Origin: Cryptomeria japonica | Taxonomy: Eukaryota > Streptophyta > Pinopsida > Cupressales > Cupressaceae | NCBI RefSeq assembly: GCF_030272615.1 | Contig: NC_081406.1 | Span: 469,826,400 to 469,890,399, forward strand | DNA: 64,000 bases | Direction of reading: 5' to 3' | The notes under the pieces: generated by a model | Database searches by the model: none | The model's input: only the letters and a program-made list of their open reading frames with translations | What the model was told of the DNA's origin: nothing | Shown here: positions 34,758 through 46,823 of the stretch, in pieces | Position numbering within the stretch: the first letter of the stretch is position 1 | How the letters are laid out: each line of letters begins with the position of its first letter | Translations under genes and position numbers: made by a program

Positions 34758-35918
34758 ATGGACTCCGCTTTGCAGAGACAGGTTAGTGTGGCACTTGATG
34801 ATCTTGATGCGGCGATGAAGGAAAAGAGTAGCCTAAAAAGAAACCTGAATGCAACTGAAGACTTTATTAATACATTGAAAGATCATTTGAACACTTCAAG
34901 AGAAAAGAGAAAGGAGTTGATGGATAAGCTACATGAGAAAGAAGAACAAAGTGTTGACAATCAAATCCTACAAGATAAGACTGATGAATGTGAAAAGTTG
35001 TCCAGGGAGAATTCATTTTTGAAGAATGAGATGCAATCTATTGTCATGAAGCTGACTAAGGAGATTAAAGAGCGAAAGAAGAATGAAGAAGCCCTAACTC
35101 AATCATTGAATGACAAATATGATGAATTTTGTAGATTGACATATGAGAATGATCAGTTGAAGCTTGAATTGGTGCAAACAAAGAATGATGGGTAGGAACT
35201 TGAAAGACATATCATAATATTGAAAGAGGAGCTAACTACTACAAATGAATACAAAGAAAAGTTCAAAGCCAGTTCAGCCCAGATGGATGAGATGCTGGAA
35301 AGTTAGAGACATGGAAAACACATGCGAGGACTTGGATTTGAGAAAGGAGAATCCTTCGGTTTTGATCATAGCAATCATCAGCATAAGAACAAGAAACCTT
35401 TGGTAAGACAACCTAATGCCTATAAATTCAATGGTAAATGTTTTGCTTATGGTAAATCTAATAATATGGCAAATCAATGCAGAAGTAGGATGAATAATGG
35501 GATGATAAATAATATGAACAATGGTCCTACCTTTACTGGTCAATGTTTCATATGCAACAACTTTGGTCATAATTCAAATATGTGTAGAATGATGAACAAT
35601 TTCTAGAATATGAGATGTTTTGCATGTGGGATGTTTGGGCATATCTCTAACCAATGCAGGTTGAGACCAAATCAAATGAATTTTAGGCCTATGCAAAGAA
35701 ATGTTGTTTGTCATGCATGCAATAAGCTAGGTCATATTGTAAAACATTGCAGAAGCAAGAATGCACCAGTGAACAAGAACAATCAAGATGAGAAAGGAAA
35801 AGCAAAGGTAGATGAAATCAAAGATCACCATAAGAAGATGTGGGTGAAAAAGGAAGATTCAAATGTGCAAAATGGTTCCACACCTAAATCCAGTGATGGA
35901 ACCTCATCCGGTAACTAG
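34758..35918 (+). pseudogene. Gag of element 1 (coiled coil plus four zinc-knuckle positions)
   Basis: ATG 34758 opens a 387-codon frame kept to TAG 35,916-35,918, with internal TAGs at 35,193, 35,304 and 35,604. Residues 1 to about 185 form a long charged coiled coil (heptad-like K/E/L/N content). Zinc-knuckle positions start near residues 228 (CFAYG, second Cys lost), 263 (CFICNNFGH), 287 (CFACGMFGH) and 318 (CHACNKLGH); the last three are complete CCHC motifs. A basic Lys-rich tail follows. Gag packages RNA in the virus-like particle. The usual copia gag core motifs are not evident; the coiled-coil type suits the Sirevirus branch. It could encode shortened products only, unless TAG is read through. 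Confidence 0.8.
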
Positions 35919-36324
35919 GACATTTTTGCCTTAGGGGACAGATTATCATGCAGATATTTAGAACCCCCTTGCAGAGATCTATAACCGGTCAAGGATGATT
36001 GCATATGATGGAGATTAGTTATGCAGTTGTCAACCAGAAGATTTATGGCAGTCTAATAATCCAGTGAATGAAATGATGAAAAATAGTGTAACCGGAAGCC
36101 TTTCAGATTGAGCATTTATTACAACTCAAAATTAGGTTAAAAATGGTATTTCAATCACTTTTTTCACATTACGAGTGAAGAGTAAGAGAAGAAGAGCAAG
36201 GCGATCGAGTTTGAGTTGTATTAATCAAGCTAGAAGTGTTCATTTAGAGATTTCTTGAGTCCAGTTGAGATCGAAAGAGGTATTTATCCATTTGCGAGCA
36301 ATATTTTCATACCTTAAATTCGAC
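35919..36324 (+). other. Gag-ORF2 junction of element 1
   Basis: About 400 bp of non-coding sequence. It begins with GCCTTAGGGGACAGATTAT, resembling GCTAAGGGGAGCATAAT at the same place in element 2. TAAGGGGGAGC-type sequence is common after the pol stop of copia elements, so this may be the scar of a pol loss. Confidence 0.45.
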
Positions 36325-39300
36325 ATGGCATCTACATTTGGTGTTGCTACTCCTTTGGTGGTGGAATTTTTTGAGAGAGTTAGACTTGTATTCAAGAGGC
36401 ATCCATTTAAATCCATTGAAGATGATCGGGAAGGCGCATTTTCTTCAGTCTCATATGGTGTGCTTCACAATGAGGATATTTGGGCTTATATCTATTGTAG
36501 CATTGAAGAATTGAGCGATGTCGATATGATATCACTCTACAACAAGCATCTGTCAGACAGTTTGGGAAATTTGAAACCTGATTTTAAGGCACTTCAGGAT
36601 AAGGGTTTTGTGCAATTTATTCATTTTTCGGTGCTTGATGAAGCAAAGTGGGTCCAATATATTTTGTGTAGAGTTCATGATGAATTCATGTGGCTCGATT
36701 GACCTTACAAGATAACCAAGCAATCCATTGAAGCAATTACATGTTTGAAAGCAATTGGTGAAGTACCTAGATTAAGGAAAATTCAAAATACAATGCTGAC
36801 AAAGATTACCAGATCTCAGTTTGACAGTCGATTAATGACTATCAATGATATTATTGAGAAGGATGTTAAATTTTCCTCGATAGTGATTGGATACAAGGTA
36901 TATCAATCGAGAAGGTTGAATTTTGTCTTCGATATGACCATATTTGCAGCTTATGAAATGTTAAAGGAGGACAAAAGGTATGAATTTTGTACAGTGCTTC
37001 TCAATGAGTTCTTGAGAAACTTGAAAAAGATAAAACAAGATAAGAAACATGTCTTCAATTTTGCATCCCTAATTGTCTATTTAGCACTTTATTTCATGAA
37101 TAATATCCTCGAAATTGGTAAAGTCCAATGGTCTTATGATAAACCGGTGGCTATGAAAATCAAGGAAGGATTGATGGGTTTGGGTGATAATGTAATGCAA
37201 AAATTAGCCTTATGGGGATATTTCAAAACTTTTCAAGCCACTATGAAAAGAAAAGAGAGAATTCCTAAAGATATAGTGGAGAAGTATGAGAAAACTAGTT
37301 GTTTTATGATTGATAAGGATTACTGTCATATGGAGCTAGTTGAGCCAAGAATTGTTTAGATCATGCCCATGGGGTATGAGGTGGATGCAGTCACACTTGA
37401 TGCATATGTACAACACCTGTTAAGTCAACCAGTGGACTAGAAAGAGGAGAGATTTGACACTTTCTATGAGAAGGATTTGGACCTGCATAAGAAATTCACT
37501 GGGCCCAGAAGAAAAAGAAAAGTTAAAAAGGAAGTTGAAAATATTGCTAAACAAATGGGCATAACCCAGGAAGTAGTACAAAGAGCCAGAGAGAAAAACA
37601 TAATGGAGGAAGATATGGTGAAGCCACAACATAAACTGGTTCCCACTCCTACCAAGAAAGATAAGGCTAAGAAAAGCAACTCTGCACCTACCTCTGGTGT
37701 ATAGAATCTAGTCCCTCCACCTAAGCCTCAATCGACATCAACCAGTGGAATAGAAAAGAGAAAGAAAGAGAAACCTACAAGGAAGTATGTTGTAGCTGAG
37801 GAGGAAACTGAATCAGATGAAGAGGTCAGAGAGGTAAATAAAACTACTACATTTGCTAGAGTATTCAAAAAACCTCTATCCGGTGAAGCCCCACTTGCAA
37901 ATAAAGATAAAACACAAGGAGAGAAATCCAACAAAACCAGGATAGGCAAGAAGAAATCTAAGATAGATGAAGCCCTCAAATCTAGTCATCTTGAAGGTCG
38001 TTACACTATTGTGCCCCCATTAAAAAAGATTATAGATACAATAGTTAATGAAGGGAACTTGACAAATCTTTCTATGTTTTATGAGCATTCTTCTGAAAAA
38101 GTCTGAAGAGCTATTGAAGAAGTAGTTGTATATTATATGAATTCTTTTAGTAAAGTATTGATTGAACTCTCATCCATGATCCCCAAAAGAATTATATGAT
38201 ATCTTGGATGCTCAGAGACACACAACTAGTCTTGAAGATGAAAAGTTAAAAGAACTTACCTTAGTAAAGTTGTGTCCTGATATAACAGGAGAAGAAATAC
38301 CAATAATTTGGGACTTACTAAGGAAAATTTTCGGAGCAAGCACAGAGTAAACAAAATAATGTTTTGAAGAGTTGAGGAAGTAGTAAAGGATACAAAAGGT
38401 ATTTTGAAGAAAATTTTGAAAGAAAACAATTATTAGGTTAATCCGAAGAAGGATGAATCCCAACCAGAAGGACAATCAAGTAAAGATACTTCTCCTCTAG
38501 TGGTCCATGTTCAAACAAAAGTTCCTCAGGATCATCCATCTATACAGATTGATCCGGTTGAATAGGAAATTGTAGATGATACCACTGATAATCAAGCAGT
38601 TGAAAACTCCAGTGAAGCTATGCAAGATCCTATAGAGATAGAAATCATTGTTGAGATGATAATTGAGGAGTTAGGTGAAGAAGGAAAGGGTGAAGGAGAC
38701 AGCGAGAAAGCTAGAAAAAGATGCAAATACAGAAGAAGTTGAGAAGGAGAAGGGTGAAGAGAAAGCTGACAAGACTTTGGTAACCATGACAAAAGCCACC
38801 CATTCCTGATAAAGGAAAGCAGATTATAGAAGTGAGGATGACTTCTCTCATGGTCCGGTAGACTTCAGTACCCTATCCCCTCTTCAAGAACTAAAGTTAG
38901 CCATCCTTGTAGAAATCAAGGCAAGTGAGGACTTACTTAAGTCTGCATCTGAAGAAAAAGAGGTCATATCTTTGGTGACTGCAGTTCTGGAGAAAATTTT
39001 GCCTACCCTTCAGCAAGATTCCAATGATACACCCTTCAATAATCTTAAGGGTATGTTGAATAAAGTTAAATCAGATTTTGTATCATTAGAGAAAGCAACA
39101 GATATAAAAGTTTTGAACAAGTTTAATGAAATGAGGATCCAAACATTTTTTAAAACAATTGAGGTAGATAGGGCAATTTTCAAATCTGTGGTGAAAAGGG
39201 TTGAGGATTCTTTGGATGAAGGTGGTAAAACCTTCAAGTCATGTCTCTTTTTGCCTAATTTTTCTGTAGACACTGACAAGAAGATTAGAGATCTTGAAGG

Positions 39301-39688
39301 GCAATCAGCCAATATAGCACAATCATTTACCCCACATTCAATCTTTCTGAGTATTCTTGAAGCCCAGATAATGGATCTCACTGATAAAATAAAGGGCCCG
39401 AATAAGGAAAAGGAACAAATGATAAGAAAAGTGGGAGAATTGAGAAGTTTAATCACTCCTCAAATAGACACTTTACTTGGTGCTCAATAGGATGCAGTGA
39501 CTGCTTTGGGAAAATATGTCCCGGTAGATGTTAAGGGCATAGAAGTGCATGCATATATGTTTAGCACCCTAATTAATGTTTTGGATTTTTTCCTAAGAGG
39601 ATGGAATGAGTATCTGAAGGCCTTGAAGGTAACTTATGCAAATATTTTGAATTCATGTAAATTATTACATACATTCTTTTGTACATAA
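36325..39688 (+). pseudogene. Element 1 ORF2: long ORF of unknown family in place of pol (envelope-like position)
   Basis: ATG 36325 starts a frame kept to about 38,190 with stops at 36,700, 37,357, 37,438, 37,702 and 38,104. Frameshifts near 38,190 and 38,715 follow, and it ends at TAA/TAG 39,686-39,688. The N-terminal 350 residues are globular, with ITKQSIEAITCLKAIGEVP near 36,712 and VIGYKVY near 36,880. The middle is Lys/Glu-rich and disordered. The C-terminal part is helical and coiled-coil-like (38,970-39,490). It aligns by eye with ORF2 of element 2 in the same order over the whole length. No transmembrane segment or catalytic motif is clear. Its place, just before the polypurine tracts, is that of the Sirevirus envelope-like gene, but I cannot confirm homology. 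Clearly inactive here. Confidence 0.7.
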
Positions 39689-39712
39689 GTTTGGGTGGAT
39701 TCCTACCTTTGC

Positions 39713-39868
39713 CATTGATGCCAAAGGGGGAGAGAGAGCAGTGAAAAATGGTGCACATTCTTGGGGGGAGTTACTTGAGTGTATAAATTTTTCGGATTAA
39801 TTGCAGTTTTGGAGTGTTGGACACTTGTCATTTTTCATAGTGTTGCCATCAATACCAAAGGGGGAGAT
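39713..39868 (+). promoter_or_regulatory. Three polypurine tracts of element 1
   Basis: AAAGGGGGAGAGAG at 39,723-39,736, TTGGGGGGAG at 39,761-39,770, and AAAGGGGGAGAT at 39,857-39,868, which touches the 3' LTR. The first and last are each preceded by a GCCATYRATRCCA arm. Multiple polypurine tracts are a described hallmark of Sireviruses. Confidence 0.8.
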
Positions 39869-41048
39869 TGTTGGAGAAAGATACTATTTCGATGATGTTG
39901 TAGTGGAGATTGATGATGTTAGATGCATGGAGATTACTTAGGGGTTGTCATTGATGGAAACTTATCCTAGTAATCATATCTTGTATATGGAGATCGGGAT
40001 TACCAGAAGTATTAAGTAAGCTTGGCTATTCATGCAACATAAGTCTAGTCAGTGGAACACATGGTATTGACCTGGTGAGAATTACTCATTTTCAGTGATG
40101 TAGTTTTAGTTGTGATGATTGGCAATAATTGATTGAATATGTGAGGCATCTTATCATACAATTCTAGCCTTCGGTGTTGATTCTATTGCAAGTTTCTTGG
40201 TCCGGTATCTAGTATTGCAGGAAGAACAAGGTTATTCTCATATTTGATGGTGTAGTGTGTGGTCCAAATTCCTTGAGGTTATTCTGGTGGACGTTGAGGA
40301 GTTAGAGGTGATTGGGCTGACCTATGGGAAGCTTGTAATCATATATTCTAGGTCCAGAATAAGGATTTGTAGAGGATTGAACTAACATGAGACTATATGT
40401 TTCACATTTTGTTGTTTTGAGAAGCAGACTAGTTGAAGATATATTTTGGTGGTGCGGATATATAAGATCGACTTGAATGATGATTTGGAGTGTGGGTGTG
40501 GATGTGAGATGGTGTTGGAAGCGATTGAGCGTAGTTTCACGTAGGCATATTAAGTTTTCATGATCCGGTACATGTAGCAGAGCAGAGCAGAGCATTTTTC
40601 CTGAGCAGTGACAGTGGATCATTCTTGAGTCTAACCAAAACTGATTCCTAGCATTTTTAGCTTCTATGCTCTAGTTTAGATATTGTATTTGCTTCTATAT
40701 CTCATTTATAGGACACCAAGTCCTTTGGGGTTGCAACCCTATTTTATAATTGAGCAGTGAGCTCTAAGAAGTGTGCCTGAATGCAAGTGCATTCGACTTT
40801 TGTAATATTATTTTACTATTGGCCATAGTATAATAATATTGTGGATACTCAATCCCACTGTGGTTTTTCCCTTTCTGGATTTCCACATAAAAATTCTAGT
40901 GTTATGGTTGTGTGGTTGTTTGCTTTATGTTTCTGCATTATAGATTTTGTTCTTTGCATCCGATGGTTAAAGAATCAATTTTATAAATTAGTAAATAGAA
41001 GAACACTGATTCACCCCTACCCCCTCTCAGTGTTCATTGATTCCAATA
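39869..41048 (+). repeat. 3' LTR of element 1
   Basis: 1,180 bp, starting TGTTGG and ending CCAATA (CA end changed to TA), aligned with 33,530-34,689. It contains a short extra repeat AGAGC near 40,577 absent from the 5' copy. Confidence 0.9.
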
Positions 41049-41053
41049 GTGCC
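41049..41053 (+). repeat. 5-bp TSD (GTGCC), right of element 1
   Basis: Exact second copy of 33,525-33,529. Confidence 0.9.
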
Positions 41054-42642
41054 TTGTGAGTATACAATGTGTGGGCAATTGCATAATTTCACTAATGGGG
41101 TCATTTAGGAAATAAAAAATATGATTTAAACATTTATTATTATTATTTATTTAAAAAAGTGAATAGTAAGTGGGCTTTATATTATGAAAATTGAGTCATT
41201 TTCAACTTTTACTTATTTTGTATTTTTTTGCTTCAAAATCCCCCTTTAATGGGAGTTTGATTTGTTAATTAGAGGAGATTTAGTTGGAAGAATTTTGTGG
41301 GTAGGAGCTCATTGGATTTTTCTTGGGGGATTTTGCTTGCAAACTCAAAAGAATCATTCATTAAATTGGTGTGTGCAAAAAGATTCAAGTTTAAAGTTTT
41401 TATGATATTTTGAGGTAGGAGTTTGATTTCCCCTTTATTTTTCTTTCTTATTGTTTTAAAATGAATGCATTTGATTTGTATAATGGTTTCAATTATTTCC
41501 ATAGTTCAAAACAAACCATTTCATGGATTCAATAAATAGAATTCTTCAAATTTTGAAAACCTTTTCTCAAGAAATGTTATGCTACCCAGTTTTTGATTGA
41601 ATGGCTTAAATGTGAAATTTATTGAAAAAATGTGTTGTTGGGTGAATGAGATCCAAAAGGGTATTCTTGGATCTTTATCTTTTGCATTTTGATTTTTGGG
41701 TGTTCTTGAGGGTCCATTCATGGTCGAATTGCCTTATCCTTGGTTATTGGGATTTTTCATGATATGTTTTCAAAGTGAAACTTGGTGACTTTGATTTCAT
41801 CACGATTTGATATTATGAAAGGGAATGATGGAATATGTAAATGAGAATTCAATTGGGGATTGTTTCAAATCCATTTTCATGGTGGTTTGGTTAGTTTACC
41901 ATTCAAGCTTATAATGTGAATAGTGACACTATGTGATACTGTATTGAGTTTATTTTGATTCCTCATTCATGTATAACAAGATGAGCCTAGGATTAAGTAC
42001 TAGAGAGGGTTTAGTGAGTGGCTCCCAATGTGTCCTCAATCCAAAATGACATGTTGGAAATAACGATGTGGGGAGTCTCATAATCAAGTGATAACTAAAT
42101 AAAACATTGGGTAAAACATTAATAAGATAATTGGTGCTCCTTGCATTCCTTGAGGTCTCATATAGGCCACGGATGTCTTGGGAAGACATGCCTACACATG
42201 GAACAATGTTTCTTGTCATGGAGAGACATTCCCACTCATATAGTGTCTAATCATGTATGACTACATGTTCTCATCTATATGAGAGGATGTTTGGTTGTGT
42301 GGTGCCATCCCTCAATGCACACATGATGACACTCCCTATACTTATCATTCTAGCACATAAGATCTATTGTAGATACAAGTATATCCCCAACATGGATATA
42401 TGGACATTGCACACTCTCTAGATTCTTGATGTTGCATTATTATATTATATGCCATGTATGCTTCATATATGGAGTGTGTGTAAGTCCACCTATCCCCATG
42501 TGTACAATGTTGCATAAGTGTTTGGGCTATGTGACTATCTTCACAAGAATGATGGGGTGGATCTAAGGGTTTCACATGGTCGGGTGACAACCACCATTAG
42601 GGATTGGTGGACTTGGCTTTCAAATATTGACATCAAAGGAAC

Positions 42643-42678
<36 letters not shown>

Positions 42679-42966
42679 GCTTTCATATTCTTCTATTAAT
42701 GCAATGTAAACTATGTATATTGATATCAAAGTATTATAATATTGATGTAATTATATATTGGGAACTCCTTATGGATATTGATGTAATCTTGTGATAATGG
42801 AAATGGAATAGAGTAGTTTATGTGTGCTAGTGTTGGTATCAAATATGGTTTGATATGCTCTCCTTCGATATGTTCAATGTTGTAATTTGGCAATGTGTTT
42901 AGTAACACTTCATTTGGTGCTTAAAATGAAATTAGTAGCTGATGGTATGATGAAATAATAAGTATC
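41054..42966 (+). repeat. Long gypsy LTR, plus-strand copy, segment 2 of 3
   Basis: It resumes the LTR cut at 33,529: TTGTGAGTATACA here corresponds to the reverse complement of 49,890-49,915, and further matches run in inverted order to about 47,960. Examples are CTTGTAATC-poor AT stretches around 41,520-41,600 against 49,380-49,440, and AGCCTAGG near 41,986 against CCTAGGCT near 49,045. Its right end is cut by a minus-strand solo LTR. A (TC)n array lies at 42,648-42,676. Confidence 0.7.
42648..42676 (+). repeat. (TC)n microsatellite
   Basis: About fourteen TC units; the inverted copy of the gypsy LTR has no such array at the matching place. Confidence 0.9.
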
Positions 42967-44380
42967 TGGTAGATTACTGAGAGGGGGGGGGGTGAATCAG
43001 TATATAGAAAAACTGATACAAATTTCCCAATCTCGATTTCAATCACACAAAGTAAACTTATCAATGAAATACCACTGTCAAGATAAAAACTCATAAGATA
43101 AATTGATTGACTATTACAACAACTTAACAGTAAACAACATCAAACTTATAAACATCCAAATGCTTTATCATATGTCAAAAGACTTCATTTATCAATTCTT
43201 TCGGTTATCATGACTTATCAAAATAGTTAAGTAGTTAATCAAATCGACCATAAGATCATAACCACAAAAAAAATCACCACATGTCACAAGTATTTTTGTT
43301 GTGGAAACCCAAATAGGTAAAAACCACGATGAGATGAGACTCACAAGATAACTATTTGAACTCTTCTAAAGTTCGCCTTGTTAGGAGCCAAGCCTGTTAA
43401 AGCTTTCCAAAAGTCTTGTTAAGAACTGATCTTGTTAGGAATCACTCGGTGAAGGGATTGACTACAAATGCCTTGTTAGAAGCAATTACTCTATTAGGAT
43501 TAACCTCGGTAGAGGATTTGAAAATACAAGCTAATGGATCACCTTGCTAGAGGATTTGAAAAGTAACCAAGCTTGTTAGAGCTTACCCAGCTAGGGGATT
43601 TTAGTTCTGTTGTAATTGTTAGAAAACAAATTGGTTTGCTTGATCTGTTTGAATAGTACTACACTTGATTGATCAGATCCTTTTTAAGCTCCTATCTGCC
43701 TTTACTCAAACTGCAAACACATTATCTGGTTCAGCAACCACACACTCAACTGATCTCTACCAACACTTTAACAAGACAACTTCATCAACCTTATAAATAA
43801 ATCAATTAGGTCGGTAACACAACAAAAAGGCTCATAGAGATTACAAAAAAGTCGGTTCAAGTATGACCATTGGATTACATAGCAATCTCTGCACATTAAT
43901 CAAGAAAGCCTTGACCGCTCTTTGATCACCTCTTCGATCTTTGTAACTCATCACACGCTTTGCATTAGATGCAATACACTTTGTTCATTCCCTAGACAAA
44001 AATGCGCCAAAAACATTTTGAAATTGTTTTCATACAATGATCATACATGTCATCATCATTACCGCTCATTATCAGATCATAAACCAACATAACCAATTCA
44101 ACAACCTTAAATGGTTAGGGTTTAACAAAAAAACAACTAGTAGGGTTTACCAGTTACATCGAATAGATAGGGTTTAACCTTTTACCCTTTTAACCTTTTA
44201 ACGTGTTACCAGTTACCAATTCAACTCACAAACTTGCCTACCGATTTACAATTTCCTTCACAAAGTTCATTCTACTGGTTACGAGACAATATCAACAATA
44301 ACAACAATATCATTACAGGTTAATTGACATCAATGACAACATAACATATCATTAATGAAATCTTCATGCAAATGCCAACA
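42967..44380 (-). repeat. Solo LTR, Sirevirus-like, minus strand
   Basis: On the minus strand it starts TGTTGGCATTTGC (at 44,380) and ends CTCAGTAATCTACCA (at 42,967), about 1.4 kb. Internally it shares with the element 2 LTR the AGTTATCTTGTGAGTC piece, GTGGTTTTTACCTATTTGGGTTT and GATTCACCCCCCC. Flanks are GTATC (42,962-42,966) and GTAGC (44,381-44,385), a TSD with one mismatch. It sits inside the plus-strand gypsy LTR and no internal sequence remains. Confidence 0.75.
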
Positions 44381-45445
44381 GTAGCATCTTGTGGTGTCTT
44401 GGAGGGCATTTAAATCCTCTCTCATTGTTGTCTAGTAGTACTATAAGAATTCAAATGGGTTATAGTGGATTAGATTCAATCCAGGCCCATTTGGGGTACT
44501 CTAGAAGCATCTTGTAAAGTGTTGTAAAGCATCCAAGTGTTGTGTTTCACAGTTATTTTTGTGTTATATCTTATGGTGGGATTTTAAGTTATTTTGGAGG
44601 TGAATGTCTCCCTTCTCATCCTCTCCTTATGCATGTACGAAGTGCCTAGTATCTAAGGGACTAGTTTTTCTACTATGTCCCCAAGTTTTTATGGCATTTT
44701 TGTGTTCCTTGGGTGTCTCCAAGATGTTTAGTAAGCTCCAACATGTTTGTGATGTCTAGGTCATCGTACCCTAGCTTGGGTTCGCTCATTGGTTAGGATA
44801 GATGTGAATTGGGATAATGAAAAAATATTATACTTTTAAATAGAGATACTAGTGCCTAAAAAGGACACTAGCATACCCAAAGGACTAGGTCACGCCACAC
44901 TATTGTCTTTTTGGCATACTGGTGTCCTAGTGGGGTGACATAGTCCCTTATGAGTGCCCCTGTCAAGTACAATTTCTTGATAGAGTCCTTAGACTCTTGG
45001 AGGGTTAGTTTGATCTCATTGAACATACATGCTAGGGTTTGGATTGTCTAGGGAGCCTTTGAGGGATCCCAAATATGTTTTTCGTAAGTTTGAGTGGTGT
45101 CGATGGTGTCAATTTGTAAGTTGTTTCTTTCTAGAGGTCATCCTTGGCACCTAGGGCCTAGGAGAAGCCCTTGTTTATTGATTAGTCTCTTGCAGCTTCT
45201 TAAAGGTGCTTGTATATGTTGAATAACTTTGTAGAACTTTCCCTCTTCTCGATAGATGTTTTGTGGTTTAAGTCTTCCTCTTATGAATTATCACATATCA
45301 ACAAATTGTTATAAGTTTGAGGTTTGAGCTATTGTTCTCTTATGCATTTTATATGTTTAACTTAAATGTTTCCAAAAAAAGTATACCATGCATTCTTATG
45401 TCTTTTTAGGTCATATCTTTGGGGTTCCTTTGGTGGGGCATTACA
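44381..45445 (+). repeat. Long gypsy LTR, plus-strand copy, segment 3 of 3 (3' end)
   Basis: It matches the reverse complement of 46,824-47,960: CTTGGAGGG, TTGTAAAGCATCCAAGT, TTTTTGTGTTCCTTGGGTGTC, CCCTAGCTTGGGTTCGCTCA and a GCATTACA end at 45,445. In the inverted copy the same end touches a PBS. Here it is followed by AATGC with no PBS, so this is the 3' LTR or a solo LTR. Confidence 0.7.
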
Positions 45446-46823
45446 AATGCAATTGCTTCATTAAACAAAGAGACTTATACAGGGGATTTCTAACACATTT
45501 GTAGGAGGTACACACAATGCATGGATTAGACTCGCTCAAATCACCACATTCACAAGGATGTGATATCAAGATCATCTTTATCACATGTTAACAAAATGAG
45601 GTGAAAGTAAAGTACATTATGATTTCAATTCAAGGGAAATTTACACATTAACTTATATAGGGGATGACTAACATGTGACCATTTAGCGGTTGCCCATGCA
45701 AGGGACTTACTTAAACTTACATCATGAATCACTTTCATTCGCTATGATACAATAATGTCCAAGAACTCAACAAGGTCAACACAACAAAGGCACTAAGACA
45801 CATCAAAATGATGCTACTATGATGCAAGATACTCTTTAGAATACTTAATTGGATATTATGCAAGATAGAGACAACATGAAACAATGGACCACAATTGCAT
45901 GATAAACACGATGCATCTATGGGCCTAATAACATTTTCACAATGCCACAAGGCAATAGGCCACAATTTCTCTCACATGAATATAATTAACAATAAACATT
46001 CAGGGACGTAAGTCATTGATCGAAATAATATATTATGCTAATTAAAACTTATTTATCCTACACACACTTCATTTTCATATGCAACAATGAATTCACATAA
46101 AGATTGATGCACATTTCACTCAATACAAGTACCACAATTTCAACATATCATGAACATGAATAAATTCAATCTCTTTCACATTTAAATGCAACAGTCATGT
46201 AATACAGTGCACAATGATTGATCAGGTGCCAGTCAATACATACAAGTCAATTCAAGTAGATTAATCAATCATGCCATCCTAGAAAGGAACACACGATAAA
46301 ACAAGGCCACTCAAGATTGACTAAACATCTAGGCTAAGAAAGAATCAACCACTGAGGAGACCACCACACTAGAAGGCACTACTCAACACACATGAGGGTC
46401 TAACTAACCCTTAAACCACATACTCGCCAAACATATCATGCTAGATAAAATAAGGTAAAAAGAACAACTGACAATAGAAGCATCCACACATTCCAAACCA
46501 CACAAAGATCCTATAAGATCTTGAACACAAGAAGTAATGCACCAACAATCGATCATTGGCCATCTCTAGAGGCTCTTAAAATGGGGCATCTCGCATTCCC
46601 TACTAGTTGTAGAAGGATCTGAGAGACACTCTTCCTCCATAGCATGCAACTTGGGTCGATTCACACTAAACTTACTAAAATGCCACAAAAGGTGCCCAAG
46701 CAAAAATCTGAACAACCAACTCACAACACAAGTATTTGTGCAACTATGCACCAACAACAAAAAATTTAAGGGTAATGGCATAACTAAAGATCCCAGTGTT
46801 CCAACATGGGCTCTGATACTAGA
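45446..46823 (-). other. Spacer between the inverted gypsy LTRs, including the start of the minus-strand element's interior
   Basis: The part next to 46,823 is the leader after the PBS of the minus-strand gypsy LTR. A 118-codon minus ORF there (46,566-46,922) overlaps the LTR end and shows no gag motif. Nothing else is recognised. The junction between this interior and the flank of the plus copy is not visible. Confidence 0.4.
46808..46821 (-). promoter_or_regulatory. Primer-binding site of the minus-strand gypsy LTR
   Basis: The minus strand reads TAGTATCAGAGCCC two bases after the LTR end GCATTACA, one change from TGGTATCAGAGCCC (initiator Met type). It identifies the minus LTR as a 5' LTR. 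Confidence 0.75.

Larger units (their letters stand above)
33530..41048 (+). mobile_element. Sirevirus-like element 1: non-autonomous LTR element with gag and a second ORF but no pol
   Basis: A 7.5-kb element with two LTRs, a TSD (GTGCC), a degenerate Met-type PBS, gag with coiled coil and zinc knuckles, a long second ORF, and three polypurine tracts before the 3' LTR. LTR starts (TATTGG in the 5' copy, TGTTGG in the 3' copy) and multiple GGGGGAGA tracts fit Sireviruses (Maximus/SIRE copia). There is no protease, integrase, RT or RNase H motif anywhere between the LTRs. It is inserted in the plus-strand copy of the long gypsy LTR. Transposition would require pol from a related autonomous element. 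Confidence 0.85.

Noticed and set aside
36265-37359. Element 1 ORF2 as an ordinary host gene
   Set aside because: It lies between LTRs with a shared TSD and has a homologue in the same place in element 2.
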